Position numbers and translations under genes: made by a program. Below, piece after piece: positions 1 through 7,807 of a DNA stretch of 38,924 nucleotides. Position 1 is the first letter of the stretch; each line of letters starts with the position of its first letter. This DNA comes from CAYONM01 sp964405325 (lineage in GTDB: Bacteria; Planctomycetota; UBA11346). Under the pieces are notes generated by a model, which was not told where the DNA came from, ran no database searches, and saw only the letters and a list, made by a program, of their open reading frames with translations. The stretch covers positions 1 to 38,924 of the forward strand of contig CAYONM010000009.1 of NCBI GenBank assembly GCA_964405325.1. The letters are read 5' to 3'.

Positions 1-168
1 GCTCGCTTCGCCTGGTTCCACCCGAATTCGACCTTTGAGGGAAGCGTCAAAGAAGCCTACGGCCGCAGCCCATCCCATTTTCGCCGCCATATTCGCTCCG
101 GCGGCAACGTACCGACGATCAAGTTGGTGGAATTACGTCACATTGCCCGTGATCTGCCCATCGGCTGA
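1..168 (+). CDS. 3' end of an AraC-family transcriptional regulator (partial, cut by window edge)
   Basis: Frame 1 is open from the first base to a TGA at 166-168 and gives 55 residues. The stretch FHPNSTFEGSVKEAYGRSPS followed by HFRR aligns with the second helix-turn-helix of AraC/XylS regulators: a hydrophobic residue, then VK, a Gly and the SPxxFR end signature. The usual Gly before the first Phe is a Trp here, and the Phe before Lys is a Val, so the first half fits less well than the second. The DNA of the first ~48 bases resembles the end of the module A repeat found elsewhere in this window, so the gene may be broken just upstream. The family call is reasonable; whether the gene is intact cannot be judged. 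Confidence 0.55.
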   Translation, partial: ARFAWFHPNSTFEGSVKEAYGRSPSHFRRHIRSGGNVPTIKLVELRHIARDLPIG

Positions 169-306
169 TGCCGTCATGGACAGTCCCCGGAGGACTTACC
201 GTTGCCATCTCTGCGCTGACCATACCTATCTCATTCTCGATTTGGCGTCTGGACTGGAACGAAGCAATGCAGGAAATCGCTTCCACTCTCCCCTTCTCGC
301 CACGCC

Positions 307-335
307 GCCGTCTGTGAAAATCCTCACAGAACGGC
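307..335 (-). terminator. Hairpin downstream of the AraC gene
   Basis: GCCGT-CTGTGA (307-317) pairs with TCACAG-ACGGC (324-335), apart from one bulged A at 330, around a short loop. It lies 9 bases beyond the stop of the minus-strand AraC gene at 344. No strong T-run follows, so termination is inferred from position and stem only. Confidence 0.4.
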
Positions 336-343
336 TTGCGACG

Positions 344-1189
344 TCAGGGCCGCAATACCATTTCCCGATACGCACTCGGGCTGATACCAGTTGTGTCCCG
401 GAAAACTCTGGCCAGATACTGGCTACTGCCAAAACCACACTGGAACGCGATATCGGTGATCCGATGTCGCCGATCCACCAGCAGGGCCTTGGCCAGTTCC
501 ACTCGCTGACGGCGGAGATAGGCCACCGGACTTTCGCCAGTCAGTTGATGACAGCATTCGCCGAAACGAGTACGGGATATGCCACAGCTGGCAGCCATGG
601 TGTTCAGGGTCCACGGCTCGGCGGCACGACATTTTAATTGCCGCAAAAATTCTGCCACACGTTTTTCCACCGGGGTGCTGTCGATTTCTGGCGTTTGCTG
701 CAGACAGCGTTCGAATTCATAGAGCATCGCTGCCACGTAATGCGCCAACAGCCGCTGCCAGACTGGCGGTCTGGCGCGACGCTCCTGCTGGGCGCGTTCC
801 ATCAGCCATAGCAAACTCGGAGAAGCCGGGGTGGCATGACCAGAAAAACCGCGAATCCGGCGCGCTATCCGCCGGGCATCGGCTGCGGGAATCCCCAAGG
901 CCGGATGAAAACCGAAATCCATTGGCCGATCATAATCGTCGCGATCAAGCTTGATGATCAACCAGCGGATTTCACGCGGCGCCTCGGCCCCCTCGGCCGT
1001 GCCGTGCGCCTGCCACGGCAGATTGAAATGTACCCAGCCCGCCGGCACGCTCTCCACCCGATCGCCAGCCTGCCAACGCGGCTTTCCAGCCAGCACCGCG
1101 ATCAATTCCAAGCCGGGATGCGCATGCCGTTCCAGCACCTGTCGCGGAAAGCGTCGGACATGACCACAACCGTGCAGAACATCATCCAT
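344..1189 (-). CDS. AraC-family transcriptional regulator with N-terminal cupin-like sensor
   Basis: This 281-residue protein has a beta-rich N-terminal half that opens with the cupin-like HAHPGLELIAVLAG motif, which normally binds a small ligand. The C-terminal ~100 residues form the AraC double helix-turn-helix: LNTMAASCGISRTRFGECCH is the first and FQCGFGSSQYLARVF with GISPSAYR is the second, recognition-type motif. The start ATG at 1189 is divergent from the sulfatase gene, whose start lies only 77 bp away, so the two probably share a control region. Local activation of the sulfatase in response to a sulfated or carbohydrate ligand is the natural inference, but no operator is obvious. Family assignment is firm; the ligand is unknown. 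Confidence 0.9.
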   Translation of the reverse strand: MDDVLHGCGHVRRFPRQVLERHAHPGLELIAVLAGKPRWQAGDRVESVPAGWVHFNLPWQAHGTAEGAEAPREIRWLIIKLDRDDYDRPMDFGFHPALGIPAADARRIARRIRGFSGHATPASPSLLWLMERAQQERRARPPVWQRLLAHYVAAMLYEFERCLQQTPEIDSTPVEKRVAEFLRQLKCRAAEPWTLNTMAASCGISRTRFGECCHQLTGESPVAYLRRQRVELAKALLVDRRHRITDIAFQCGFGSSQYLARVFRDTTGISPSAYREMVLRP

Positions 1190-1266
1190 GGGTCCAATCT
1201 ACCGCCGGACACAGGGACACGCAAGCAGCCATGCCCTTGCCTAGACTCCATGCCTGGAGCAAGCCC

Positions 1267-2757
1267 ATGTCGAAACCCATGAATTTCATCATCTTCAATC
1301 CCGACGAATGGCGCGGCGATTATGCTGGTTGTTACGGCCATCCGGTGGTCCAGACACCACATCTGGACCGCCTGGCGGCTGAGGGCACGCGCTTCGATCA
1401 GGCCTTTGTCCAGCATACGGTGTGCACCCCCTCGCGTTGTTCCTTCATGACTGGGTGGTATCCACACGTGCGCGGCCATCGTAGTCTGTGGCACTGCCTG
1501 CGTCCGGATGAACCCAATCTGCTGCGCTATTTGAAACAGGCTGGTTACGAGGTGGCCATGTTCGGCAAAAACGATCTGCTGGCGCAGGACTGTTTTGCCG
1601 ACTCGGTCACCTTTCATGACCATCCCCAGGGCTCCGGACCGCGGCACAGCGGCCGCACCGTCGCCGACGACAAACCGGGTTTTTTCAGTTTCCTGCACGA
1701 GGCCGCTCCCGGCGGTATCGACGACCACCCCGATGCCGCCTGCGTTCAGGCTGGCATCGATTTCCTGCAACGGGATCACCAACAACCCTTCTGCCTCTAC
1801 CTGCCCATTATTCAGCCGCACTGCCCCTATGTTGCACCACAACCCTATCACGACCGCTACGATCCCGATTTGCTGCCACCGCTGCGTCCCATCTGTGATA
1901 ATGACAAGCCCATGTACCACCGCCGGATCCGGGAAACCCGGAATCTGCTGGATGTACCCGAATCCCATTTCAAGAAACTGAATGCAGTGTATCTCGGCAT
2001 GATCAGCGTCGTCGACGACTTATTGGGCCAACTGCTACGCAGCCTGGACGAGGCCGGTTTAGCCGACAGCACCTGCGTGATCGTCTTCTCCGACCACGGC
2101 GATTGGGCCGGCGACTACGGCCTGGTGGAGAAATGGTCCTCCTGCCTGGACGACACCCTGACGCGAGTGCCATTTATCATCCGCATGCCCGGCGGCACCG
2201 CTGGACATGTGGTTTCCGAACAGGTGGAAATCTTCGACCAGATGGCGACCGTGCTGGAGCTGGCCGGCATCGAAGCAGAGCATACCCATTTCGCTCGCAG
2301 CCTGGTCCCCCAGCTCAAGGGCGCCACCGGCGATCCCGACCGAGCCGTGTTTGCCGAAGGCGGCTACGATAGCTTCGAACCGGAATGCTTCGAAGGCGAG
2401 TCGTCTCGCGATTCCTGGGCGATGCACAACACCAACAGCATTTATTATCCAAAATTGGCCTTGCAACAATCCGATCCATTGAGTGTCTGCCGTAGCAGCA
2501 TGATTCGTACCAGCACCCATAAACTGGTCCGACGACCGGCCACCAACGAACATGAATTATACGACCTGCAGGCAGATCCCCTGGAGACCGTCAATCGCTA
2601 CCACGACCCGAACTATGCTGGAATTCGCACCGAACTGACCGAACGCTTGTGCGACTGGTACGTTCAGACCAGCGACGTCACGCCACACAACGACGATCCA
2701 CGCGGCATGCCGCCAGTGGCGGCTTCCTGGCCACGACGGGGTGTCTCACCGTACTGA
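1267..2757 (+). CDS. Sulfatase (arylsulfatase/choline-sulfatase type, Cys-type maturation site)
   Basis: A member of the alkaline-phosphatase-superfamily sulfatases, which hydrolyse sulfate esters. CTPSRCSFMTGW is the C-x-P-S-R signature whose Cys is converted to formylglycine by an anaerobic-type or FGE-type maturase; none is encoded here. Other family marks are GCYGHPVVQTPHLDRLAAEG near the N-terminus and FSDHGDWAGDYGLVEK, which carries metal ligands. The first metal motif reads PDEWRGD instead of the usual DDxxxxD. The start at 1267 is chosen over the in-frame ATG at 1231 because GGAG (1256-1259) sits 7 bases upstream. No signal peptide is visible, so the enzyme looks cytoplasmic. Length (496 residues) is normal. 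The substrate cannot be told from sequence. Confidence 0.92.
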   Translation: MSKPMNFIIFNPDEWRGDYAGCYGHPVVQTPHLDRLAAEGTRFDQAFVQHTVCTPSRCSFMTGWYPHVRGHRSLWHCLRPDEPNLLRYLKQAGYEVAMFGKNDLLAQDCFADSVTFHDHPQGSGPRHSGRTVADDKPGFFSFLHEAAPGGIDDHPDAACVQAGIDFLQRDHQQPFCLYLPIIQPHCPYVAPQPYHDRYDPDLLPPLRPICDNDKPMYHRRIRETRNLLDVPESHFKKLNAVYLGMISVVDDLLGQLLRSLDEAGLADSTCVIVFSDHGDWAGDYGLVEKWSSCLDDTLTRVPFIIRMPGGTAGHVVSEQVEIFDQMATVLELAGIEAEHTHFARSLVPQLKGATGDPDRAVFAEGGYDSFEPECFEGESSRDSWAMHNTNSIYYPKLALQQSDPLSVCRSSMIRTSTHKLVRRPATNEHELYDLQADPLETVNRYHDPNYAGIRTELTERLCDWYVQTSDVTPHNDDPRGMPPVAASWPRRGVSPY

Positions 2758-2836
2758 GCGATTTCTGATTTATCATTCCTTTGATGTAAACAAACCGGGC
2801 ACTCGAGACGGACCCCTTCTGCTCGCACCCCAAAAG

Positions 2837-2867
2837 AAAACGGCGCCAGTGCAACTGTCGCCGTTTT
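2837..2867. terminator. Bidirectional intrinsic terminator between convergent genes
   Basis: AAAACGGCG (2837-2845) is perfectly complementary to CGCCGTTTT (2859-2867), and the loop contains a further CAGT/ACTG pairing. A-rich and T-rich arms on either side give U-runs in both directions. It sits between the sulfatase stop and the stop of the convergent secreted protein. Confidence 0.85.
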
Positions 2868-2889
2868 GATTGAGCTGTTGTCGTCAGAT

Positions 2890-3993
2890 TCAGACGTTGC
2901 CGAGCATATCCGGCAGGCCAGCAAAGATGTTGTAGACATAGTTGGCCGCCGCGACAACGCTGGTATCGAGATACTCCACCGAGTCCTGCGGCAGGAAAAT
3001 GATCATGACCTGATCGGGCACGTTCTGCTGCTTGCGATCCAACAGAAAATAGTCGGCTTCCGGCTGGGCGGTCCACTCCACCAGGATCTCGGTGTCGGAA
3101 TTGCGGGTCTGCTGCAGTCCCAGATCCAGCGGGGTCACATCCAGGTCGGCAGCCAGCTCCACCGGACCGGCCTGCAAGGCGCGGACGTCGTAGCGCAGAT
3201 CAGTCACCGGACCGGTCCCCAACTGGGCATCGACCACGTTGGTACCGTCGCTGGGCAGCAGGTTGACCATCACCTGGTTGGTCACCGTGGTACGCTTGCG
3301 GGCCAGCATGTACCATTCGACGTTCGAGACATCCTGCCATTGCACCCGCACATTGGCGGGATTGGTCGCCTGCGCCTGGGTCAGCAGGTCTTCGCTGATT
3401 TCGTCGCGCAACCAGACCCAGCTGAGCGCGGCGTCGGAACCGACCGCTTCGTCATCATCGTTGACGAAGACCAGGTACTGGTAGGTATCGGCATCGATCA
3501 GATTGCCCACCGGAATGCTGTAGGTAATGCTACCGCTACCGGGCACGTGGGTGTTGTAGGTCTGGCTTCCAGTTGGCCAGACCTCGTACCCACCCAGCTG
3601 GATCAGCGGGATTTCGGTGGCGCCTTCGGCGGTCATCAGGGCGATGCCCTGGGCCTGACTGGCCACGGCGCTATCGAAGGTGAGGTCAATCACGGTGTCG
3701 GCAGTTACCGCATAGTCGACTTCGACCGTCTTCCAGGCGTTACCGCTGAGCACCAGCGAGTTGCCCGACTCAGTCAGATCGGCCGAGCCGCTGTGATCCT
3801 GGCCCCAGGGACTACCCGCGTCATCAGGCGCGTAGTAGCTGAGCACCGGAAGGGCACTCATGGACTCGTCGACCTGGACCTCCAGATCGAGACGAGCGGT
3901 GGTGGCAACGGTCACATCCTCATGGGCCAATTCGGTTGCCAACAGACAGCTGGCACCAAGACCCATCGCGAGCAACGGACGGATTAATGGCAT
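2890..3993 (-). CDS. Secreted protein with beta-sandwich region and two Fn3-like repeats, unknown function
   Basis: I do not recognise a named family. The 367-residue product begins with a short positively charged stretch and a hydrophobic run (LLAMGLGASCLLATELA), consistent with a signal peptide. Residues ~60-200 look like a jelly-roll beta-sandwich. Two related ~60-residue units follow: VRVQWQDVSNVEWYMLARKR and then LVEWTAQPEADYFLLDRKQQ, each followed by N/D-QVM and a hydrophobic LP-[SQ]-D motif. They resemble degenerate fibronectin type III modules. GGGAGGAG upstream of the ATG is a good ribosome site. A surface or extracellular adhesive or carbohydrate-related role is inference only. Confidence 0.75.
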   Translation of the reverse strand: MPLIRPLLAMGLGASCLLATELAHEDVTVATTARLDLEVQVDESMSALPVLSYYAPDDAGSPWGQDHSGSADLTESGNSLVLSGNAWKTVEVDYAVTADTVIDLTFDSAVASQAQGIALMTAEGATEIPLIQLGGYEVWPTGSQTYNTHVPGSGSITYSIPVGNLIDADTYQYLVFVNDDDEAVGSDAALSWVWLRDEISEDLLTQAQATNPANVRVQWQDVSNVEWYMLARKRTTVTNQVMVNLLPSDGTNVVDAQLGTGPVTDLRYDVRALQAGPVELAADLDVTPLDLGLQQTRNSDTEILVEWTAQPEADYFLLDRKQQNVPDQVMIIFLPQDSVEYLDTSVVAAANYVYNIFAGLPDMLGNV

Positions 3994-4178
3994 GAATGAC
4001 TCCTCCCGAAAGGTAATAGTAGGTTTTTTTACATCCTAATGACCGCACTGCATGCCTTGATCCCACTGGACTGACCACGCGAAGAGTCGGTGAATTACAC
4101 ACGTCTCGTCTGGATTCCGGTCATGTGGATTCCGGTCAGGCACACACCTGCCATCATGGTAGGACACCTGTGCCGCCA
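3994..4178. other. Gene-free region upstream of the secreted protein
   Basis: First part of the 607-bp gene-free gap 3994-4600; the rest is the mlaD-like fragment and repeat R1. It holds the leader of the minus-strand secreted protein (AAAAAAACC then TACTAT as a possible -10, no clear -35). A 13-bp direct repeat, TGGATTCCGGTCA, lies at 4111-4123 and 4126-4138 and could be a regulator site. No ORF with coding character was seen. Confidence 0.4.
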
Positions 4179-4210
4179 TCGCATTGCGGCTATCATTATC
4201 CAGCAGTTTT
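4169..4210 (-). pseudogene. Duplicated fragment of the mlaD 3' end
   Basis: Read on the minus strand, this stretch encodes LLDNDSRNAMAA, matching the mlaD C-terminus LLDNDIRNAVAA encoded at about 4620-4660. About 33 of 41 bases agree and four of the differences are synonymous third- or first-position changes, so the copy appears to have evolved as coding sequence. Repeat R1 lies exactly between the two copies. It may be the end of a former paralogue or of a longer ancestral mlaD. Confidence 0.6.
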
Positions 4211-4423
4211 CAGAGGGGGCTCTCCCGCCTGTCCGGCTCGAGACCTCGCGACGTCCATCGCACACCCCCTCGACCTCGGTCGGGATTCACGCGCTGCGCG
4301 CGCGTTTTTCGGCGACACTCAGCGCTATTTTTGCCGAAAAACCATCCCTCGGACAGACGTGCGCACGCTTGGACGCGCTTATCGAGCTGCCGCGAAATCC
4401 GAATGAAATCGACTTGCGAGGAG
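4207..4423 (+). repeat. Repeat R1, module A (degenerate copy)
   Basis: It matches module A copies in R2 and R3: the start TCAGAGGGGGC, then ACCTCGGTCGG, then CGCTTGGACGCGCT at 4366-4379 (identical in all three copies), then an end resembling TTCGACYTCTGAGGGA (here TCGACTTGCGAGGAG). The ends have decayed and no flanking direct repeat is visible. No convincing coding potential in any frame. Confidence 0.75.
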
Positions 4424-4428
4424 TGAAA

Positions 4429-4587
4429 CGACAAATTGGGCGCCGCCCGGAACCCAGCCGGGTTCAATCGTAGCGGTCGGCGCCCGGTTTTCGGCTCTTA
4501 CATCGAGGGGCAAGCCCCTCATACCCCGAAGCTGAGCCCGCAAAAACAAATTTTCTGCTCGAAGTTTTTACGGGCTCAGTTTCTAAA
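4429..4587 (+). repeat. Repeat R1, module B (double-hairpin repeat)
   Basis: A copy of the unit at 15260-15422. The first hairpin has outer arms GGGCGCCG (4438-4445) and CGGCGCCC (4478-4485), with an inner GAACCC/GGGTTC stem, then GGTTTT. A small AGGGGC-AA-GCCCCT hairpin follows. The second long stem is GAAGCTGAGCCCG (4528-4540) with CGGGCTCAGTTTC (4571-4583), extended by AAAAAC/GTTTTT. It ends 14 bases from the mlaD stop codon, so it could also act as that operon's terminator. Confidence 0.8.
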
Positions 4588-4600
4588 GCACTTTTCTGTC

Positions 4601-6169
4601 TTATGGCAAGATGGAACGCGCTGCCACTGCATTGCGGATATCATTATCCAACAGTTCGGCACGTAGCCCAATCCATGGCGCTGGATCATCGATCACGTCA
4701 TCGGCACCAACCGACAGATACACACGCCGCCAAATCCGCCCCTCCAACAACCAGCGGGCGTAGAGCCCTTCGCCATCTTCGTAGCGGCGTTCGTCCGGAT
4801 CCCACTCATCGTGACGATCGCGCAGGATGAGTTCGGTCCACAGGCGATGCGCCATCAGGGTGACATTGGCACGTCCGCCCAGCTTGCCTTCGATCATGCC
4901 ACCAGCCACGGTGAGACGATAACTCTCGGCCACCTCGTCTGGGAAGAAACGCCAACCCAGCAACAGATCGATATCGATGCCCAGTTCGTCCGGATCCTCG
5001 TCGGCGGTCTCGTGATCGGCTGGCGCCGTGCGATAGGTGGCGCCACCTTCGTAGAACTTCCACGGCCGTGGTTCGATACGGAGATAGAGCTTGTTGTAGA
5101 AATTTTGCCGGTCGGTGTTGTAGCCAGACCCGACGCCGACATAGAAACGCAGATCGGCAAAGCCCGAGGTCACCGGCTTGACCTCCTCCAAGCGTTGTTC
5201 GGCGGCGGTCAGCACGGCGGTGGCCTGATCGTAGACCCCCTCCTCGTAGACCAACCGACCGATGGTACCCTTGCCGCTGGCGATCTGGTCGGTGATCTTC
5301 GAGACATGATCGCCGATCTCCTCCAGACGCGGGCCGAAACGCGCGAAAGCCGCCAAGGCTCGGTCGACGGAATTGCGATTGCTGGCGACCATTTCTTTGA
5401 TCTCGGCTGCAGCGCCGGAGAAATGGTCCACCGCTTCGGGAAATTTATCGATGGCCCGCTTCAGCGCGCCGCGATTCTCCTTGGCCAGTTCACGAAATTC
5501 CGCCGTCATGCCCGAAAAATTATTGATCGCCTCAGCAAATTTCAGCCGGTTTTCTTGCACCAGGGTGTCGATGGCAGCACCCATGTCGCCCAGCTTGGTG
5601 ATGGCGCGCTGGATGTTGGCACGATTCTCCTGCACCACCTCGCGCAGGCTGCTGGCAAGATCGGAAAAGCCTTCCACTGCTGCCGGCATGGCACCAACCG
5701 CACTCCGGATATCTTCACGATTATCTTCGATCAGATGACCAAAGGCATTGACCGCGTCACCAATGGTGGTGGGCGGTACACCACGAATATCGCGCAACCG
5801 GGCGTCGGACACCGGCTCACCAGGGCCATCGGTACGGATGGTCAGCTGCGAGCCCCCCAGCATGCCCTTCTCGACCGAGATCAGGGTCATGCCGTTGACC
5901 ATCAGCATACCGTCGATGTTGGGTTCCAGATCGAAGCTGACCTCCACCGCCGGAACACCGCCCTCCAGGACCGGGGTCACCTGACCGACCCGGCCCACTT
6001 CCACACCGTTGTATAACACCCGATCACCGGTACGCAGCCCCTCCACTCGTGGGAATCGCACCGAGTAGCGACCACGGCTGGCACCCAGATCGGAGACGAA
6101 CAGGGTGAACCCCAGAGCCATCCCCAAACCAATGAAAAACAGCAGGCCGACCTTGGCTTCAGACAGCAT
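4601..6169 (-). CDS. mlaD: MlaD/MCE-family lipid-transport protein with helical repeats and a fused C-terminal beta domain
   Basis: Substrate-binding component of the Mla phospholipid transporter, anchored in the inner membrane. Residues ~7-26 form the single membrane segment. Residues ~34-115 are the MCE domain (YSVRFPRVEGLRTGDRVLYN, VGRVGQV, GMLGGSQLTI). Residues ~145-310 carry five related ~33-residue helical units, each starting with an ENR- or SNR-type motif and ending in a hydrophobic A-[IVL]. Residues ~335-522 form a separate region of short alternating strands with aromatic girdles (DLRFYVGVGSGYN, LYLRIEPRPWKFYEGG, LSVGADDVIDD), like an outer-membrane barrel or beta-sandwich. At 522 residues it is far longer than the E. 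coli-type protein (~180). It overlaps mlaF by 11 bases and ends beside repeat R1. Confidence 0.9.
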   Translation of the reverse strand: MLSEAKVGLLFFIGLGMALGFTLFVSDLGASRGRYSVRFPRVEGLRTGDRVLYNGVEVGRVGQVTPVLEGGVPAVEVSFDLEPNIDGMLMVNGMTLISVEKGMLGGSQLTIRTDGPGEPVSDARLRDIRGVPPTTIGDAVNAFGHLIEDNREDIRSAVGAMPAAVEGFSDLASSLREVVQENRANIQRAITKLGDMGAAIDTLVQENRLKFAEAINNFSGMTAEFRELAKENRGALKRAIDKFPEAVDHFSGAAAEIKEMVASNRNSVDRALAAFARFGPRLEEIGDHVSKITDQIASGKGTIGRLVYEEGVYDQATAVLTAAEQRLEEVKPVTSGFADLRFYVGVGSGYNTDRQNFYNKLYLRIEPRPWKFYEGGATYRTAPADHETADEDPDELGIDIDLLLGWRFFPDEVAESYRLTVAGGMIEGKLGGRANVTLMAHRLWTELILRDRHDEWDPDERRYEDGEGLYARWLLEGRIWRRVYLSVGADDVIDDPAPWIGLRAELLDNDIRNAVAARSILP

Positions 6170-7031
6170 CGACGTCGTCCTCCGGGGCTACAAAATCGCG
6201 GGTCAAGGGACCATAGGTGGAACCGGTCAGCATCTGCTTGGCCACGGGATGGTCACTGGCGCGGATCTGGTCGGGGTCGCCCAGGGCGACAATGCGACCC
6301 TTGTACAAAAGCGCAATCCGATTGGCGATAGTGAAGGCGGCTTCCAGGTCGTGCGTGATCACCACCGAGGTCACCCCCAGCTGCTGCTGCAAACGCAATG
6401 TCAGCTCATTGACGCCAGAAACGGTAACCGGATCCAAGCCGGTGGTCGGCTCATCATAGAGCATCAGTTCCGGCTTGCGAATAATGGCACGAGCGATGCC
6501 GACGCGCTTGCGCATGCCACCAGAGAGTTCGTCCGGACGCAGATGCAGGATCTCCTCCGCCGGCAGATAGACACTGTGCAAGGCTTCAATCACGCGATGA
6601 CGAATGGCACGACGCTGCTGCCGCTCGACTTCAATCAGTGGCAAACCGACATTTTCCTCCACCGACAAACTGCCCAGCAACGCCGCCATCTGGAAGACCA
6701 CGCCCAGCTTGCCGCGGTAGCGAGTCCAATCTGCCGTACGCATCTTCGCCAGGTCGAAATCACCCACGAAGATCTGCCCCTCATCCAAGGTATGACTGCC
6801 CATCAGATGTTTCAGGAGCGTGGTCTTGCCCGAGCCGGATCCACCAAGAATCACCAAGGTTTCGCCGTGGTACACGTCCAAATCGATACCACGCAGAATA
6901 TGCCGCGGGCCAAAGCGCTTGTGCAGATTGCGAATGCGAGCGTAGACCTCGGTGCCCGCAGGTGGCTCACCCGCCACAACCGGCTTGTCCAGAGCTTGCC
7001 CCAACCAGCTGGAGGAACTCCTCATAGCCAT
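6159..7031 (-). CDS. mlaF: MlaF, ATP-binding subunit of the Mla phospholipid ABC transporter
   Basis: The ATPase that powers phospholipid movement between inner and outer membrane with MlaE and MlaD. Walker A is GGSGSGKTT, the ABC signature is LSGGMRKRVGIARAI, Walker B is LMLYDEPTTGLDPV, and the switch His lies in VVITHDLEAA. The GMRKRV form of the signature and the DEPTTGLDPV ending are typical of Mla/Ttg2A ATPases. It overlaps mlaE by 10 bases and mlaD by 11, so translation is coupled. Length (290) is slightly above normal because of an N-terminal extension of about 30 residues; the exact start is uncertain. Confidence 0.95.
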   Translation of the reverse strand: MAMRSSSSWLGQALDKPVVAGEPPAGTEVYARIRNLHKRFGPRHILRGIDLDVYHGETLVILGGSGSGKTTLLKHLMGSHTLDEGQIFVGDFDLAKMRTADWTRYRGKLGVVFQMAALLGSLSVEENVGLPLIEVERQQRRAIRHRVIEALHSVYLPAEEILHLRPDELSGGMRKRVGIARAIIRKPELMLYDEPTTGLDPVTVSGVNELTLRLQQQLGVTSVVITHDLEAAFTIANRIALLYKGRIVALGDPDQIRASDHPVAKQMLTGSTYGPLTRDFVAPEDDVDAV

Positions 7032-7807
7032 CCCTCCGACTTGGCGATCTTCAGCAGACCGTTCATGATGAAATCCGTCAGCAACACGAAGACTACATTC
7101 AGCACCACCGAGGATGTCGTCGCCTTGCCAACACCCTCAGCACCACCCCCAGCGTTCAGGCCGCGATCGCAGGCAATCACGCCGATCACCAACGCGAAAA
7201 CCACCGATTTGAACAAACCAGACACGTACTCAAAGCTGGTCAGCGCCTCGCTGGCCGACGACCAGTAGTCGTCATAGGGCAGACCAAACAAGGTCTGCGA
7301 GACCAACGCGCCCCCAGCCAAGCCGATGACGTTGCCAATGGTGGTCAGCAGCGGCATGCTGATCAACAAGGCCAGAATACGGGGCAGAACCAGGAAACGG
7401 ACCGGATCGATGCTCATCACCCGCAAGGCTTCCACCTCTTCGTTGACCACCATGGTGCCCAATTCCGCCGCCATGGACGAACCCACCCGAGCCAGGATGA
7501 TAATCGCGGCCCACAAAGGCCCCATCTCGCGGCAGAAGGTCATGCCGATGATGGCGCCCATGGCGTCGAGCGCGCCATAGCGCTCGAGTTCATTGCCCAT
7601 CTGCATGGCTTGGATCATGCCGGTCAGGCCGGTGATCAAGGCTACCACCAGCAGGCTGCCGAAACCCGCAAGCGCCAGCTGCTTGGTCAGGCTGGCCCGC
7701 GAACGATACACCAGTGGCAATACCAAGACAAAGTGCAGCCCCAGTTCCACGGCTCGGCCTGCTTCCTGGCAGGCGTCTATCAATTGTCGACCAACCACCT
7801 TCAGCAC
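7022..7807 (-). CDS. mlaE: MlaE, permease subunit of the Mla phospholipid ABC transporter
   Basis: Inner-membrane permease of the MlaE/Ttg2B family, with 261 residues and five to six hydrophobic segments. Typical motifs are GMIQAMQMGNEL, MTFCREMGPLWAAIIILARV followed by GSSMAAELGTMVVNEEVEAL, then DPVRFLVLPR and GADGVGKATTSSVV-like sequence near the end (here GGAEGVGKATTSSVVLNVVF). It overlaps the upstream NUDIX gene by 7 bases and mlaF by 10. The order permease, ATPase, MCE protein is one operon read leftward. Confidence 0.95.
   Translation of the reverse strand: MLKVVGRQLIDACQEAGRAVELGLHFVLVLPLVYRSRASLTKQLALAGFGSLLVVALITGLTGMIQAMQMGNELERYGALDAMGAIIGMTFCREMGPLWAAIIILARVGSSMAAELGTMVVNEEVEALRVMSIDPVRFLVLPRILALLISMPLLTTIGNVIGLAGGALVSQTLFGLPYDDYWSSASEALTSFEYVSGLFKSVVFALVIGVIACDRGLNAGGGAEGVGKATTSSVVLNVVFVLLTDFIMNGLLKIAKSEGWL

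Noticed and set aside
4090..4473. Short plus-strand frames across repeat R1
   Set aside because: They change composition with each repeat module and have no ribosome site; the DNA is better explained by the repeat structure.
4450..4475. GGGTTCAATCG in module B, resembling a tRNA T-arm
   Set aside because: The flanking bases do not make a T-stem, and no D-arm, anticodon arm or acceptor stem could be found in R1 or R3.
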